A DNA stretch of 64,000 nt. It comes from Xanthomonas albilineans (GTDB lineage Bacteria > Pseudomonadota > Gammaproteobacteria > Xanthomonadales > Xanthomonadaceae). Below the pieces are notes generated by a model. The model worked only from the letters and a program-made list of their open reading frames with translations, was not told the origin of the DNA and ran no database searches. This document shows, piece after piece, positions 49,714 to 61,800 of this stretch (position 1 is its first letter; the number at the start of each line of letters is the position of its first letter). The position numbers were made by a program, and so were the translations under genes. The stretch spans positions 124,898 to 188,897 of the forward strand of contig NZ_MDCB01000006.1 in NCBI RefSeq assembly GCF_002939705.1, in the 5' to 3' direction.

Positions 49714-51006
49714 ATGCACCACGCCCGTTCACACGCTCTGTTCGCACAAGCGCAGTCGCTGATCCCCGGCGGGGTCAATTCGCCGGTGCGCGCTTTCAAG
49801 TCGGTCGGTGGCGAACCGTTCTTCGTGCAGCGCGCCGACGGCCCGTATCTGTACGACGTCGATGGCAACCGCTACATCGACTACGTCGGCTCGTGGGGGC
49901 CGATGATTGCCGGCCACAACCATCCGGCGGTGCGCGAGGCGGTGCAGCGCGCGATCGCCGACGGGTTATCGTTCGGCGCGCCATGCCCGGCCGAGGTGAC
50001 GATGGCGCAGACCATCACCCGGCTGGTGCCATCGTGCGAAATGGTGCGCATGGTCAACTCCGGCACCGAGGCCACGCTATCGGCCGTGCGCCTGGCGCGC
50101 GGCGCGACCGGGCGCAGCCGCATCGTCAAATTCGAAGGCTGCTATCACGGCCACGGCGACTCGTTCCTGGTCAAGGCCGGCAGCGGCATGCTGACCCTGG
50201 GCGTGCCGACCTCGCCGGGCGTGCCGACGGCGCTGAGCGAGCTCACCGCCACGCTGGCCTACAACGACATCGAGGGCGCCAACGCGTTGTTCGCACAGAT
50301 GGGCGATGAAATCGCCGCGGTCATCATCGAACCGGTGGTCGGCAACGCCAACTGCATCCCGCCACGCACCGGCTACCTACAGCATCTGCGCGCACTGTGT
50401 ACCCAGCATGGCGCGCTACTGATTTTCGACGAAGTGATGACCGGCTTCCGCGTCGCCCTCGGCGGCGCGCAGGCGCACTACGGCGTGGTGCCGGATCTGA
50501 CCACCTTCGGCAAGATCATCGGCGGTGGCATGCCTGTAGGCGCCTATGGCGGACGCGCCACGCTGATGCGGCAAATCGCACCATCCGGCCCGATCTATCA
50601 AGCCGGCACGCTGAGCGGCAATCCGGTGGCAATGGCTGCCGGCCTGGCGCTGCTGGAGTTGATCCAGGCACCCGGCTTCCACCAACGCCTGGAGTCGGCC
50701 ACCGCGGCGCTATGCGCCGGGCTCGAACAGGCCGCCGCCGCGGCTGGCGTGGCGGTCACCACCAACCAGGTCGGTGGGATGTTCGGCCTGTTCTTCACCA
50801 GCGAAAAAGTAGAGACCTACGCGCAGGCCACCGCCTGCGACACCGCCACGTTCAACCGCTTCTTCCACGCGATGCTCGCGCGCGGCGTATTCCTGGCGCC
50901 GTCGGCGTACGAGGCCGGATTCCTCTCCAGCGCCCACGACGACGCCGTGCTGGCGGCGACGCTACAGGCGGCACGCGAGGCGTTCGCGGAGGTCGCTGCT
51001 GGCTGA
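49714..51006 (+). CDS. hemL: Glutamate-1-semialdehyde 2,1-aminomutase
   Basis: A PLP enzyme that makes 5-aminolevulinate in the C5 heme pathway. The 430-aa protein shows [34 protein letters not shown] and the PLP lysine in [17 protein letters not shown]. The start at 49714 matches homologues; upstream frame is extra. It converges with the argD-type gene 22 nt away. Confidence 0.96.
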   Translation: MHHARSHALFAQAQSLIPGGVNSPVRAFKSVGGEPFFVQRADGPYLYDVDGNRYIDYVGSWGPMIAGHNHPAVREAVQRAIADGLSFGAPCPAEVTMAQTITRLVPSCEMVRMVNSGTEATLSAVRLARGATGRSRIVKFEGCYHGHGDSFLVKAGSGMLTLGVPTSPGVPTALSELTATLAYNDIEGANALFAQMGDEIAAVIIEPVVGNANCIPPRTGYLQHLRALCTQHGALLIFDEVMTGFRVALGGAQAHYGVVPDLTTFGKIIGGGMPVGAYGGRATLMRQIAPSGPIYQAGTLSGNPVAMAAGLALLELIQAPGFHQRLESATAALCAGLEQAAAAAGVAVTTNQVGGMFGLFFTSEKVETYAQATACDTATFNRFFHAMLARGVFLAPSAYEAGFLSSAHDDAVLAATLQAAREAFAEVAAG

Positions 51007-51028
51007 CGGCGCCCGAAGCGAGTGCCGC

Positions 51029-52261
51029 TCAGCGCGTAGCGAGGTAATCGCGCAAAGCGCCGCGCAGACGGGTCAGGCCTGCGCTCAATTCGGCATCGCT
51101 GAGGTTCAACGCCGGCACGAAGCGCAACACATCCGGACCGGCCTGGAGAATCAAGACGCCATGCGCAGCAGCATGATCGAGAATCGCGCCAGCCTGACCC
51201 GCATGCGCCGACGTCAGCACCGCGCCCAGCATCAAGCCACGACCGCGCACCTGGGAAAACAGAGCGAAATCGTCGTTGAGCGCAGCCAATCCCTGGCGCA
51301 AGGCCGCCGACTGCTTGGCCACGTTGGCCGCGATCGGCGCGGACGCCAGCTTGCGCAGCGCCACCCGCGCCACCGCAGCAGCCAGTGGATTACCGCCGAA
51401 GGTGGTGCCATGCGCGCCGAACTGCATGGCCTCGGCCACCTTCGGCCCGGCCAGCATCGCACCGATCGGAAAGCCACCGCCCAGCGCCTTGGCCAGGGTC
51501 ACGATGTCCGGCGTCACCTCGTCTTGCCAATGCGCGAACAAGGTGCCGGTGCGGCCCATGCCGCATTGGATTTCGTCCAGCACCAGCAACGCGTCATGGC
51601 GATCGCACAGCGCGCGCACCTGTGCCAAAAAGCCCGGCGCAGCCGGCATGACCCCACCCTCGCCCTGCACCGGCTCCAGCATGACCGCAGCCACATCGCC
51701 AGTGGCCATCGCCGTTTCCAGTTGCGCGATGTCGTTGAAGTCGACGTAACGGAAGCCGCCAGGCAACGGTTCGTAGCCTTCCTGATATTTGGGCTGCGCG
51801 GTCGCGGTGACCGCCGCCAGCGTCCGGCCGTGGAAGCTGCCGCGAAAGGTCACGATGACCCGCTGCTGCGGCGCGCGCCCCTGGCTGGCAGCCCACTTGC
51901 GCACCAGCTTGATCGCCGCTTCATTGGCCTCGGCGCCGGAATTGCACAAGTACGCCTTGTGCGCGAACCGCGACGCCTCGACCAGTTCCTCGGCCAGACG
52001 CAACGGTGGCTCGCTGTAGAACACATTGCTGGTGTGCCACAACTTGCCCGCCTGCTCCAGCAGCGCCGCATGCAGATCCGGATCGTTGTGACCGAGCCCG
52101 CACACGGCAATGCCAGCGGCCAGATCGATGTAGTCGCGCCCCTCGCTGTCCCACAGCGTGGCCCCCTGGCCGCGTTCCAGCACCAGGTGACGCGGGCGGT
52201 AGATCGGCAGGCAATAGCGCTGAGCGAGGGCAATCAGCTCTGCGGTGGCAGAAGCGGTCAT
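51029..52261 (-). CDS. argD: Acetylornithine-type aminotransferase
   Basis: A 410-aa class-III aminotransferase for arginine biosynthesis (N-acetylornithine/succinyldiaminopimelate). It has LCNSGAEANEAAIKL, LVLDEIQCGMGRTG and the PLP lysine in LAKALGGGFPIGAMLAG. Family close to ArgD/AstC; the exact substrate is inferred. Confidence 0.88.
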   Translation of the reverse strand: MTASATAELIALAQRYCLPIYRPRHLVLERGQGATLWDSEGRDYIDLAAGIAVCGLGHNDPDLHAALLEQAGKLWHTSNVFYSEPPLRLAEELVEASRFAHKAYLCNSGAEANEAAIKLVRKWAASQGRAPQQRVIVTFRGSFHGRTLAAVTATAQPKYQEGYEPLPGGFRYVDFNDIAQLETAMATGDVAAVMLEPVQGEGGVMPAAPGFLAQVRALCDRHDALLVLDEIQCGMGRTGTLFAHWQDEVTPDIVTLAKALGGGFPIGAMLAGPKVAEAMQFGAHGTTFGGNPLAAAVARVALRKLASAPIAANVAKQSAALRQGLAALNDDFALFSQVRGRGLMLGAVLTSAHAGQAGAILDHAAAHGVLILQAGPDVLRFVPALNLSDAELSAGLTRLRGALRDYLATR

Positions 52262-52343
52262 CGAAGCAATCCAGCAGGGAAAAGCCGATTATAAAGACCA
52301 CCGCAACCGCCTGCGCGCAGCGGTGTGCAAGACGCAAAAACGT

Positions 52344-52766
52344 TCACCATACTCCGGTGTTGGGCATCGACGCCCACGGCTCGGCCGGGGCCAGCGCTTC
52401 GCCCTTCTGCAGCAGTTCAATCGAGATCAGATCGGGGCTGCGTACGAAGGCCATGCGCCCGTCGCGCGGCGGGCGGTTGATGGTCACGCCTTGCGCCTGC
52501 AGGTGCGCGCAGATGGCGTAGATGTCATCCACCTCGAACGCCAAATGGCCGAAATTACGCGCGCTACCGTAATCCTCGTCCGAGCCCCAGTTGTAGGTCA
52601 GCTCGACTTCGGCTTGCGGGTTTTCCGGCGCACCGAAGTACACCAAGGTGAACTTACCCGCGGCGTTCTCGATGCGGCGGGTCTCGTACAGGCCCAAACC
52701 TTTGGTGAAGAACGCGCTGGTCTTTTCCAGATCGTGGACGCGGATCATGGCATGCAGGTATTTCAT
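52344..52766 (-). CDS. gloA: Glyoxalase I-like protein
   Basis: A 140-aa vicinal-oxygen-chelate protein close to lactoylglutathione lyase. [28 protein letters not shown] and [11 protein letters not shown] provide metal-binding His and Glu. Start [10 protein letters not shown] at 52766. It lies 82 nt after the argD-type gene start on the same strand. Confidence 0.88.
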   Translation of the reverse strand: MKYLHAMIRVHDLEKTSAFFTKGLGLYETRRIENAAGKFTLVYFGAPENPQAEVELTYNWGSDEDYGSARNFGHLAFEVDDIYAICAHLQAQGVTINRPPRDGRMAFVRSPDLISIELLQKGEALAPAEPWASMPNTGVW

Positions 52767-52917
52767 CGCGAAACTCCAGTGAATGGGGAAAACGGCCGAG
52801 CGCCTGCGTATTCGCAAAACACAACTGTGCTGGATTTACCCAGCGAGCGAGGCAATAGCGCGATCAACGCCGTGCCTGTATCGCCAGGGATGGGCAAGAC
52901 GTATCGACCCAACCGCC

Positions 52918-53574
52918 TCACGGTTTCGGCCCCTGCCCTTCGTTGTCCTCCCAGTGCAGCACCCGCCGGGTCACGAAACGGTATACCCGCTTGCCACTGG
53001 CGAACCACAGCGTGCGCACCCAGGAATGGCGCCTGAGCAGACGCCGCTCCACCGGCGTCAGCGCATGCGCGCAATACATGCGCTTGTGCTTGAGCAGATG
53101 GCGCAGATCCTCGCGTGCCAGCAAGCGCATCCAGCGCGAACGTGGCGCCCCACGCACCGCCAGTTGGAAATCGATCAACGCCGGACGACCGTCTTCCAGC
53201 ACCAGCCAGTTCGCTTCCTTGGCCAGGTCATTGTGCGCCACCCCGCGTCGGTGCACTTGCTGCAACAGGCGCCGGGCATTGCGGAAGTACGTCAGGTCCC
53301 CGCGCGGCGGCCGCTGGTACATCGCCGCACCGGCCAGATAGCTGCGGTCCAGGAAGATGCCATCCCAGCCGCGCAATTGCGGCGTCGCCGCCATGCCTGC
53401 CAACTGCCGCAGCGCGCAGGCTTCGCGCCGCGCCAGCCACCATGCCGGCAGACGTAACCACCACGGCGAGGCGCTCAGATCGCGGCGTACGAAGCGCCCG
53501 TCGCCTTCACCCAGCAACAGGATGCGCCCGAAGCTGTCGGACTTGAGGATCTGAACGGAATCGGCGGCAGGCAT
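52918..53574 (-). CDS. Small kinase-fold protein
   Basis: A 218-aa protein with protein-kinase-like features: the catalytic-loop sequence RRGVAHNDLAKEANWLV and a DFQL in place of DFG (LIDFQLAV). It resembles RIO1/LPS-kinase-type small kinases found beside envelope genes. The N-lobe is short (LGEGDGRFVRRDL). Substrate unknown. It diverges from the membrane protein gene by 48 nt. Confidence 0.7.
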   Translation of the reverse strand: MPAADSVQILKSDSFGRILLLGEGDGRFVRRDLSASPWWLRLPAWWLARREACALRQLAGMAATPQLRGWDGIFLDRSYLAGAAMYQRPPRGDLTYFRNARRLLQQVHRRGVAHNDLAKEANWLVLEDGRPALIDFQLAVRGAPRSRWMRLLAREDLRHLLKHKRMYCAHALTPVERRLLRRHSWVRTLWFASGKRVYRFVTRRVLHWEDNEGQGPKP

Positions 53575-53622
53575 CGCCCCAGTTTACGCGGAACGCCATC
53601 CGGACCCGCCTATAATTCGCTG

Positions 53623-55638
53623 ATGAATGTCTCATGGACCGATGCCACGCTGGCGTGGATCGCAGCGCACCCCATGCTGGCCGGCGCGGTCATCTTCGCG
53701 ATCGCGCTCTGCGATGCGGTCATCCTCCTCGGCACGGTGGTGCCGGCGCTGCCGCTGCTGTTCGCGATCGGCGTCTTGATCGGCCTGGGTCGGATTTCCG
53801 GTCCATATGCGGTCCTCAGCGCCGCGCTGGGCGCGCTGATCGGCGACGGACTCAGCTACTGGGTCGGATACCGCTGGGGCCACCGTTTGCGCAGCTACTG
53901 GCCGTTCAAACGCTATCCGCAGTGGCTGGATCGTGGCGAGGCGATGTTCCGCCGCAATGCGTTCAAGAGCATCCTGGTCGCCCGCTACGTGGGCGCAATC
54001 CGGCCGTTCGTGCCAGCGGTGGCAGGCATGTTGAAGATGCCGCTACGGCGCTACCTGCCGCCCAGCAGCTTGGCAGCGGTGACCTGGGCGCTGCTGTTCC
54101 TCGGGCCGGGCTGGCTGCTCGGCCAAGCTTACGAAGCGGTGGCGGCGGTGGCCGGGCGTCTGTTCCTGGTTCTGGGCCTGCTGACGCTGGCATTGGCGCT
54201 GGTCTGGACGATCGTGCTGTACGGCTACCGCTGGTCGGCCGGACACATGGATACGCTGTTGGCACGCACGCTGGATTGGTCGCACCGGCATCCAGTGCTC
54301 GGTCGCTATTCGGTCGCCGTGTTCGACCCGCAACGGCGCGAGTCCGTGCCGCTGGCGATGCTGGCGACGATGCTGCTGGCACTGGGGTGGGGCTGGTTCG
54401 CACTGCTGATGCTGGTAATCGCGCACGACGCACCGCTGCGCCTGGACCTGGCCGTGCACGACCTGATGCTGGCGCTACGCAATCCGTTGGCGGACGCCCC
54501 GATGACCGCGCTAGCCTCGCTCGGCGACTGGCAGGTGCTGGCGCCCGCCACGGCACTGGGCCTGGGCTACCTGGCTTGGCGCCGGCGCTGGATGGCCGCG
54601 GCGCACTGGCTGGCGGCGCTGGCGTTCGGCCTGGCCTTGACCAAACTGCTCGGCAACACCGTGCACGTGGTGCAACCGCCAACAGCCAGCAGCGGTTTCG
54701 GCTTCCCATCGGTCGCAGTGACCATGGCGACGATCAGCTTCGGCTTCTTCGCCGTGTTGATCGCACGCGAACTACCCGGGCGCTCACGGGTCTGGCCGTA
54801 TCTGCTGTCCGGCGTGGTGGTGACGCTGATCGGCTTCGCCCACCTCTACCTGGGCGCGCATTGGCTTAGCGACGTGGTCGGCGGCATGTTGTTCGGCATC
54901 TTCTGGCTGTTGCTGCTGGGCATCGCCTACCGCCGTCGCCTCGACCGCAGGTTCTGGATGACGCCACTGGCATGGCTGTTCTACGGCGGATTCGTGGTCG
55001 CCGCGCTGTGCTACGCACCACGCCACTTGGAACGCAAACTGGCCAAGTTCGAACCCCCACCACCGCCACTGGCGCAGATCGCGACATCGGCCTGGTGGCA
55101 GCACGACTGGCAGCAACTACCACCGCGCCGCAACGCATTCGACGACGACCAACGCTGGCCGCTGAATTTACAAGTGGCCGGACCGCTGGCGCCATTGCAA
55201 CATCAACTCGCTGCCGCCGGCTGGCGAGTCCAACCACAAGCAGGCTGGCGACAGGCACTGCAACTGCTCGACGACACAGCCACACCCGCACAGGTGCCGG
55301 TATTGCCGGCGACACTGGATACCCGAGTGGAATCGCTACTGATGCTCCACCCCGGCGCGCACGCAGACGAACTGTACGCACTAAGATTGTGGCCGGCCGC
55401 CGCACGCCTGCAGCCAGGCAACCTGCCGCTCTGGCTCGGCAGTGTGCAGCGTCTGCGCTACGAACGCCATTTCAACCTGATCGGGATGTGGCGGCCTCTA
55501 CCGGACACCGAGTCCGCACTTGACGAGGTCACCGACACACTGCACGACCTGCCCAAACGCAAGGAAGTGCATCACTCGTCGCAGGGTTCGGTACTTCTTG
55601 TGCGCAGCAACGATGAAACGCCAGCGACACGGCCCTGA
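53623..55638 (+). CDS. DedA-PAP2-LssY three-part membrane protein
   Basis: A 671-aa polytopic protein. Residues about 1-210 are a DedA/SNARE-associated domain (YVGAIRPFVPAVAGMLKMP, then helices). Residues 230-450 are a PAP2-type lipid phosphatase domain (GFGFPSVAVTMATI, HLYLGAHWLSDVVGG). The last 180 residues are an LssY C-terminal domain. DedA proteins flip lipid carriers and PAP2 enzymes dephosphorylate them, so recycling of a lipid carrier is a fair guess. It converges with the NRPS gene. Confidence 0.88.
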   Translation: MNVSWTDATLAWIAAHPMLAGAVIFAIALCDAVILLGTVVPALPLLFAIGVLIGLGRISGPYAVLSAALGALIGDGLSYWVGYRWGHRLRSYWPFKRYPQWLDRGEAMFRRNAFKSILVARYVGAIRPFVPAVAGMLKMPLRRYLPPSSLAAVTWALLFLGPGWLLGQAYEAVAAVAGRLFLVLGLLTLALALVWTIVLYGYRWSAGHMDTLLARTLDWSHRHPVLGRYSVAVFDPQRRESVPLAMLATMLLALGWGWFALLMLVIAHDAPLRLDLAVHDLMLALRNPLADAPMTALASLGDWQVLAPATALGLGYLAWRRRWMAAAHWLAALAFGLALTKLLGNTVHVVQPPTASSGFGFPSVAVTMATISFGFFAVLIARELPGRSRVWPYLLSGVVVTLIGFAHLYLGAHWLSDVVGGMLFGIFWLLLLGIAYRRRLDRRFWMTPLAWLFYGGFVVAALCYAPRHLERKLAKFEPPPPPLAQIATSAWWQHDWQQLPPRRNAFDDDQRWPLNLQVAGPLAPLQHQLAAAGWRVQPQAGWRQALQLLDDTATPAQVPVLPATLDTRVESLLMLHPGAHADELYALRLWPAAARLQPGNLPLWLGSVQRLRYERHFNLIGMWRPLPDTESALDEVTDTLHDLPKRKEVHHSSQGSVLLVRSNDETPATRP

Positions 55639-55679
55639 GAGGCACAAGAACAATCGAATCAGCCATGTCAGGCCTTTTA

Positions 55680-55727
55680 GAGTGGCCAACAAAACGTCGC
55701 GAGTCGCTGTCGTTTTGTTAGCCGCTC
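55680..55727. terminator. Long hairpin between lssY-type gene and NRPS
   Basis: 17-nt arms, GAGTGGCCAACAAAACG and CGTTTTGTTAGCCGCTC, match except at two positions, with a 14-nt loop. Probably a shared bidirectional terminator; it lies about 40 nt past the lssY-type stop. Confidence 0.6.
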
Positions 55728-55767
55728 TTAGTCGCAGCACGGCCGATGTTGAGTCGTGCATTGGTTG

Positions 55768-55793
55768 GGAGTCCAATCTCCCGATTGGACTCC
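55768..55793. repeat. Second hairpin, perfect 11-bp stem
   Basis: GGAGTCCAATC-TCCC-GATTGGACTCC. It is enclosed by a weaker outer repeat (GAGTCGT at 55751-55757, ACGACTC at 55809-55815). No U-run. Together with the hairpin at 55680-55727 it makes the gap between the two genes strongly foldable. Confidence 0.6.
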
Positions 55794-55846
55794 GCATCCG
55801 CCATCCGCATACGACTCGAAAGCGGGGGACGCATCGAGTCGACTTC

Positions 55847-58800
55847 TCAGGCGTTCCTTATTGCCTCCGCAAGAGCTACCGATAAGATTTCCACATGCGG
55901 CGGCTTCACCATGGATTGATGTGTGCCTGGAACTTGAATGTGACAAATAGAATCCTTCGGCAAAATCCCTTGCCAACTTTGGAGTGGACTTTGCTGAAGC
56001 GGACGCACCATCGCGGCGTGTGAAGCCTCAAATAGATGTACTCGTATCGGAATTGAAGGCACATCATACTCAATGGCCGATTTCATGAATTCAGCACACA
56101 TCGTGTAATCCAAAATTTCGCTTTGCATCATCTGTTCTGTCTCTTTCATCTGCTCTGGCGACAAGAACATCTGCTTGCAAAAATTCACGATTTCGTTGAA
56201 TTCTTCCGTTTCGTTCTCCATACCCACACTCTCCACACTCAAGACGCGACGAATAACATCTCCACCTTCGACTCCAGAAAAAGAGGCAATCATTTCCTTC
56301 AACCGAACATCGCTCGAAAAATTCATCGTATCGAGAAGACCTAGAAATTCGACTTGCATATCGGCCTTTATAAGCTGATTCGCCATTTCATAAGCCACAA
56401 CTCCACCGAAAGACCAGCCAGCCAAACGATACGGACCCGATGGCTGCACCCGCCGAATTCTTTCGATTGCCTGAGCAGCCATGCCTTGCATGGAATGCAC
56501 CGAAGAACCCTCAGGATATTCAACACCATAAACCGGAATCCCGGCGCGCAAGAATTTCTCGATCTCCATGCCATACATGGCATGCCCTGAAATATCATAA
56601 ATAAGGAATAGCGGTGGCTCACTGCCTTCTTCACGAAAGGGGATCAGGCCATCGCGAGCATCCTCACACTCCCCTTTCTGGAAATGCGCCGCCAATGAAA
56701 TGATATCCGGATGAGCGAATAGATCGCCCATGGAGATTTCGACTCCAGCCTGCTTGAGACGGCTCACGACCTGTACCGCCAGTAGCGAATGTCCACCGAG
56801 AGCGAAAAAGTTATCGTGCCGGCCTATCGTCTCCGGCTCCAGCAGGTCACTCCAGATCGCGGCAATGGTTTGTTCGATCGCACCCTGCGGCGCTTCATAC
56901 GCACGTGCTGCATAGGCAGTGCTGTCTGGCGCGGGTAATGCCTTGCGATCCAGTTTTCCGTTCGGGTTCAATGGTAGGCGATCCAACTGCACATAGGCCG
57001 CCGGGACCATATAATCCGGCAGCACATCCGACAGCCAACTGCGCAAGTCCGCAGCATCCACACCTTCGGCACCGACCCAATACGCCACCAGCCGTTTGTC
57101 GCTGCCTGCCGCATCCTCCACCGCCACCACCACGCACTCGCGTACATCCGCATGCACGCTTAACCGTGCTTCGATCTCGCCCAATTCAACACGGAAACCA
57201 CGAAGCTTGACCTGGTGATCGTTGCGTCCGACAAACTCGATCATACCGTCGACACGCCAACGCCCAAGATCGCCAGTGCGATACATCCGCGCTGTCGGAT
57301 CGATGTTGAATGGATCGGCGAGGAAACGCTCGGCGGTCAAATCGTCGCGATTCAGATACCCACGACCCACGCCATCGCCACCGATATACAACTCGCCTAC
57401 CACCCCAATCGGAACTGGTGCACCTTGCCCATCGAGGATGTAGATCCGCGTGTTAGCAATCGGCCGACCGATTGGCGTCGTACCCACACATGATGCCCCC
57501 TCATATTTAAATGCTGTTGCATCAATCGTTGCTTCGGTAGGGCCATACAAATTGATCACTCCATGCGAAACCATTTTTTGAGCACGAAAAGCCAGAAAAG
57601 AGGAAATTCGCTCTCCACCGCAGAATAGATATCGGCATCTAAATGGAATATTATCTTGAAAATATTCAAATATCGCCAGAAGAATACTTGGAACCAACTG
57701 GACAATCGTCACACCCATCTCATTGATGATACGAACCATCGCCTCGACATTTTTCGCATCTTCCGCAGAAGTCAAGATAATGGATGCCCCATAAGACAAC
57801 GTTGTCCATATCTCCCATCCCGAAGCGTCGAAGGAAGTCGAAGTCCGTTGTAATACACGATCTTCCGATGAAAATCCAAATAACGCCCCCTGCCAGAGAA
57901 CGTGATTGCATAGATGACGATGTTCAATCATGACGCCCTTCGGCGTACCGGTCGATCCAGACGTGTAGATCACATACACCAGATGGCGCGCAGTCAGGCC
58001 ATTGGCGTGGCGATCGGGATTGCTGTCTGGCAAATGCCCCCAGCGCTCGCGGTCGGCTTGCAGATCGACAATCACCGCCGCAGCGGCACTGTCTTCGACC
58101 AGGCTACGACTGGCAGCATCCGTCAGCACTGCCACCGCACCGCAATCGGCTTGCATATAGACCAGCCGCTCGGATGGATACGCCGGGTCCAGCGGCACAT
58201 ACGCACCACCTGCCTTTAATACCGCCAGCAACGCCACCACCATCTCGACACTACGCTGCACGCAGATCGCCACTCGCTCGTCCGGGCGTACGCCCAACTC
58301 ACGCAGGTAATGCGCCAAGCGATTGGCCTGTGCATTCAACTCGCTATACGTCAGCGACGCCTCGCCGTGCACAACCGCGACAGCCGAGGGATCACGCAAC
58401 ACCTGCGCCTCGAACAACTCGTGCACACAGACATCGCACGGATAATCCGCTGCCGTTTCATTCCACTGCGTCAGTACTTGATGGCGCTCGGCCTCAGGCA
58501 GAACGTCGAGCGCGCGCACCGCCGTCTCCGGCGCATGAGCCAGCGCATCAGCAAGCCCTTCCAGCGCATTCACCAAAAACACGCATATCCGCTCCGGAGC
58601 CTGTGGCCGCTGCGACTGCACTTCCACTACAAAGCCAGACCCCACATCGTCCACAGAAACGCCAAGCGGATAATTTGTCCGCTCCTGACTCGACAGCGTC
58701 TGGACCCCCTCCCAGGCCATCGCCGCGGCATCATCTTCTGCATGGCCGCTATGCCGGTAGTTGAGTAGCGAAGTGAACAACGGCGCCGGTGCCGGAACAC

Positions 58801-61800
58801 CACTGCAGCGCTGCACCAGCGACAACGGCGCATGCTCGTGCCGCAACAGCGCGGCAAGTCCCTGCTGCACCTCGCGCACACTCTCCACCACACTGGACCC
58901 GTCAATCTCGATCCGCAGCGGCAAAGTATTGATGAACACGCCCAGCGCACGGTCGGCCCCCGCTCCGCCCTGCATGCGGCCAAACAGCACCGTCCCGAAC
59001 ACAACACGCGCATGCCCCGTCGCACGCGCCACCACCTGCGCCCAGGCCAGATGAAACAAGCTAGCCACACTCACACCGAGTTCGCGCGCCTGGCTGCGCA
59101 GCATTGCCGACAACCGATCCGGCAGCTCGAGCCGCACTTGCTCCACATCCGATCCATCGCCCTGTACATCGAGCAGACCAAACGGCGCACACGGCTCATC
59201 CACATCGCCGAACATGCTGCGGAAATATGCCTCGTGCTCCTCGCGACTCACGCCCAGCAATGCCTGCGCCACAAAATTACGGAACGGTAGCGGGGCTGGC
59301 AGGCTGTCAGCCTCACCAAACATGTGGCGTTTGACTTCCTCCAGCACGATCTCCAGGGTGGTGTGATCCAGGGCAAGGTGGTGGCTGAGCAACTGCATTA
59401 ACCAACGACCACTAGCCGGATCGTGTGCGACAAAGCCGCGCATCAGTGGCGCTTGACGCACATCCATGCGCCAGTGCCGTGGATCGAAGCGCGATTGCAA
59501 CTGTGCAGCCACATCGCCGTCGGCCTGCTCCAGGCAAACCTCCTCGATCACCAGCGACGCACGTCGCCACACGACCTGCACCGGCGCGGCCAGTCCTTCC
59601 CAGACCACCGCCGTGCGCAGGATATCGTGACGATCGATCACGTGTTGCAGCGCATCGACAAATTTATCCAAACGCGAACGGCTGTCGAACGCGATCAGGT
59701 TCGGTAACAGATAGGCATCGCCTTTGCGTTGCAGCAGGTGATGGAAGAAAATTCCTTCCTGCAACGGGGCCAGCGGATAGATGTCCTGAATATTGCCGCA
59801 GCCACCCGATGTCATCGTGACAATGACATCGATCTGCTGCTGCGTGAGCGCCACCAACGGCAGCATCTCCGGCGTAATCACTGCACTGTCGAGCGCAATG
59901 GCATTGGGTGGAACACTGACCGACACCGCACCGCTCGCTGCGGCCAGTGCCGCAAGCGTCGGCGTAGCGAACAAGGTGCGCAAATCGGCCTGCAAGCCAT
60001 GCTTGCGCATGCGCTCGGTCAGCGTCACCGCCAGCAGCGAGTGACCACCAAGGGCGAAGAAGTTGTCGTGCCGACCAATCTTCTCCAGACCCAACAGGTC
60101 GCGCCATATCTCGGCAATGGATTGTTCGATTGCACCCTGCGGCGCTTCATACACATGCGCCGCATACGCCGACCCATCCGGTGCCGGCAACGCCTTGCGA
60201 TCCAGTTTGCCGTTCGGGGTCAGCGGCAGGCGATCCAACTGCACATAGGCCGCCGGCACCATGTAGTCTGGCAGCGCATCCGATAGCCAACTGCGCAATG
60301 TCTGTGCATCTATGCCTTCGGCGCCGACCCAATACGCCACCAATCGCTTGTCCGTCCCTGTCGCATCCTCCAGCGCCACCACCACGCACTCGCGCACATC
60401 CACGTGTGCGTTCAACCGCGCCTCGATCTCGCCCAACTCGATGCGGAAACCGCGGACTTTGACCTGATGATCGTTGCGTCCAACAAACTCGATTATGCCG
60501 TCAGCACGCCAACGCCCAAGATCACCACTGCGGTACATCCGCGCCATCGGATCATCGTTGAACGGATCAGCGAGAAAACGCTCGGCGGTCAATTCGTCGC
60601 GATTCAAATACCCACGCGCCACACCATCGCCGCCAATATACAACTCGCCCACCACTCCGATCGGAACTGGCGCACCGTACCCATCGAGAATGTAGATCTG
60701 CGTGTTCGCGATCGGACGTCCGATCGGAAGACTTCTCAAACCATCATCGATCTCCACGACCTCATAAGTGGCGGCGATGGTCGTGATTTCCGTGGGGCCG
60801 TAACAATTCAAGAAATGCTGCGGGCTATCGCCATCCAAAACTTTCGCCACCACGCTTGGATCAAGCGCATCCCCACCGGCAAGCAGATAACGCAAGTGGC
60901 AAAAGCCTTCTTTCATCTTATCCGCGCACTGATGAAACAGCCCTGCCGCCAAAAGCAATATGCTGATACCTTCGCACTCGATCACCTCTGCCAAACGTAC
61001 CGGACTCAGCAAAACATCGGCTTCGATGACGACCAGCCGCGCACCATTGAGCAGTGCGCCCCAGACCTCCAACGTAGTGGCATCGAAACTCGGATTGGCG
61101 GCGAAAGCGATACGATCGCTCGGATGGAAGGACAGATATCCGTTATTCAATACTAGACGATTGATCCCTCGATGCGGGATTTCGACCCCCTTCGGCAGCC
61201 CTGTCGAACCGGAGGTGTACATGACATAAGCACTTGTGCTGCCATGTGGGCGCAATCCGGGATTGTCAGATTCCACAGCATTCACTGCTGCATCGTCGAT
61301 ATTGACTCGCAAGACCTCAAGCGGCTCTGGCAAGATGGAGTCCCTAACCGCCAACACCCTAACAGCGTCGCAATCGGCAAGGATGTAGGTCAGCCGCTCA
61401 AGCGGATAGGCCGGATCAAGCGGCACATACGCACCACCGGCCTTCAGCACCGCCAGCAGCGCCACCACTATCTCCACGCTGCGCTGTACGCAGATCGCTA
61501 CACGGTCGCCTGGGCGTACGCCCAACTCGCCCAGGTAATGCGCAAGACGGTTGGCCCGCGCATTCAATTCGGCATACGTCAGCGACACCTTACCCTGCAC
61601 CACCGCGATAGCCGAGGGTGTCCGTTCCACTTGCGACTCGAACAGTTCATGCACACAGGCATCGCGTGGATAATCCGCTGCCGTTGTATTCCACTCCATC
61701 AACATCTGCTTGCGCTCGGCTTCGCCCAGCAACGGCAAGCGATCCACCACTTGATCCTCGGCATCCTCGGCCACCATCGCATCCAACAGATGCTGCCAAT

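Noticed and set aside
55680..55727. Integron attC-like site (GGCCAAC...GTTAGCC)
   Set aside because: The core triplets do not fit RYYYAAC/GTTRRRY, the length is too short for attC, and no integrase or cassette array is near.
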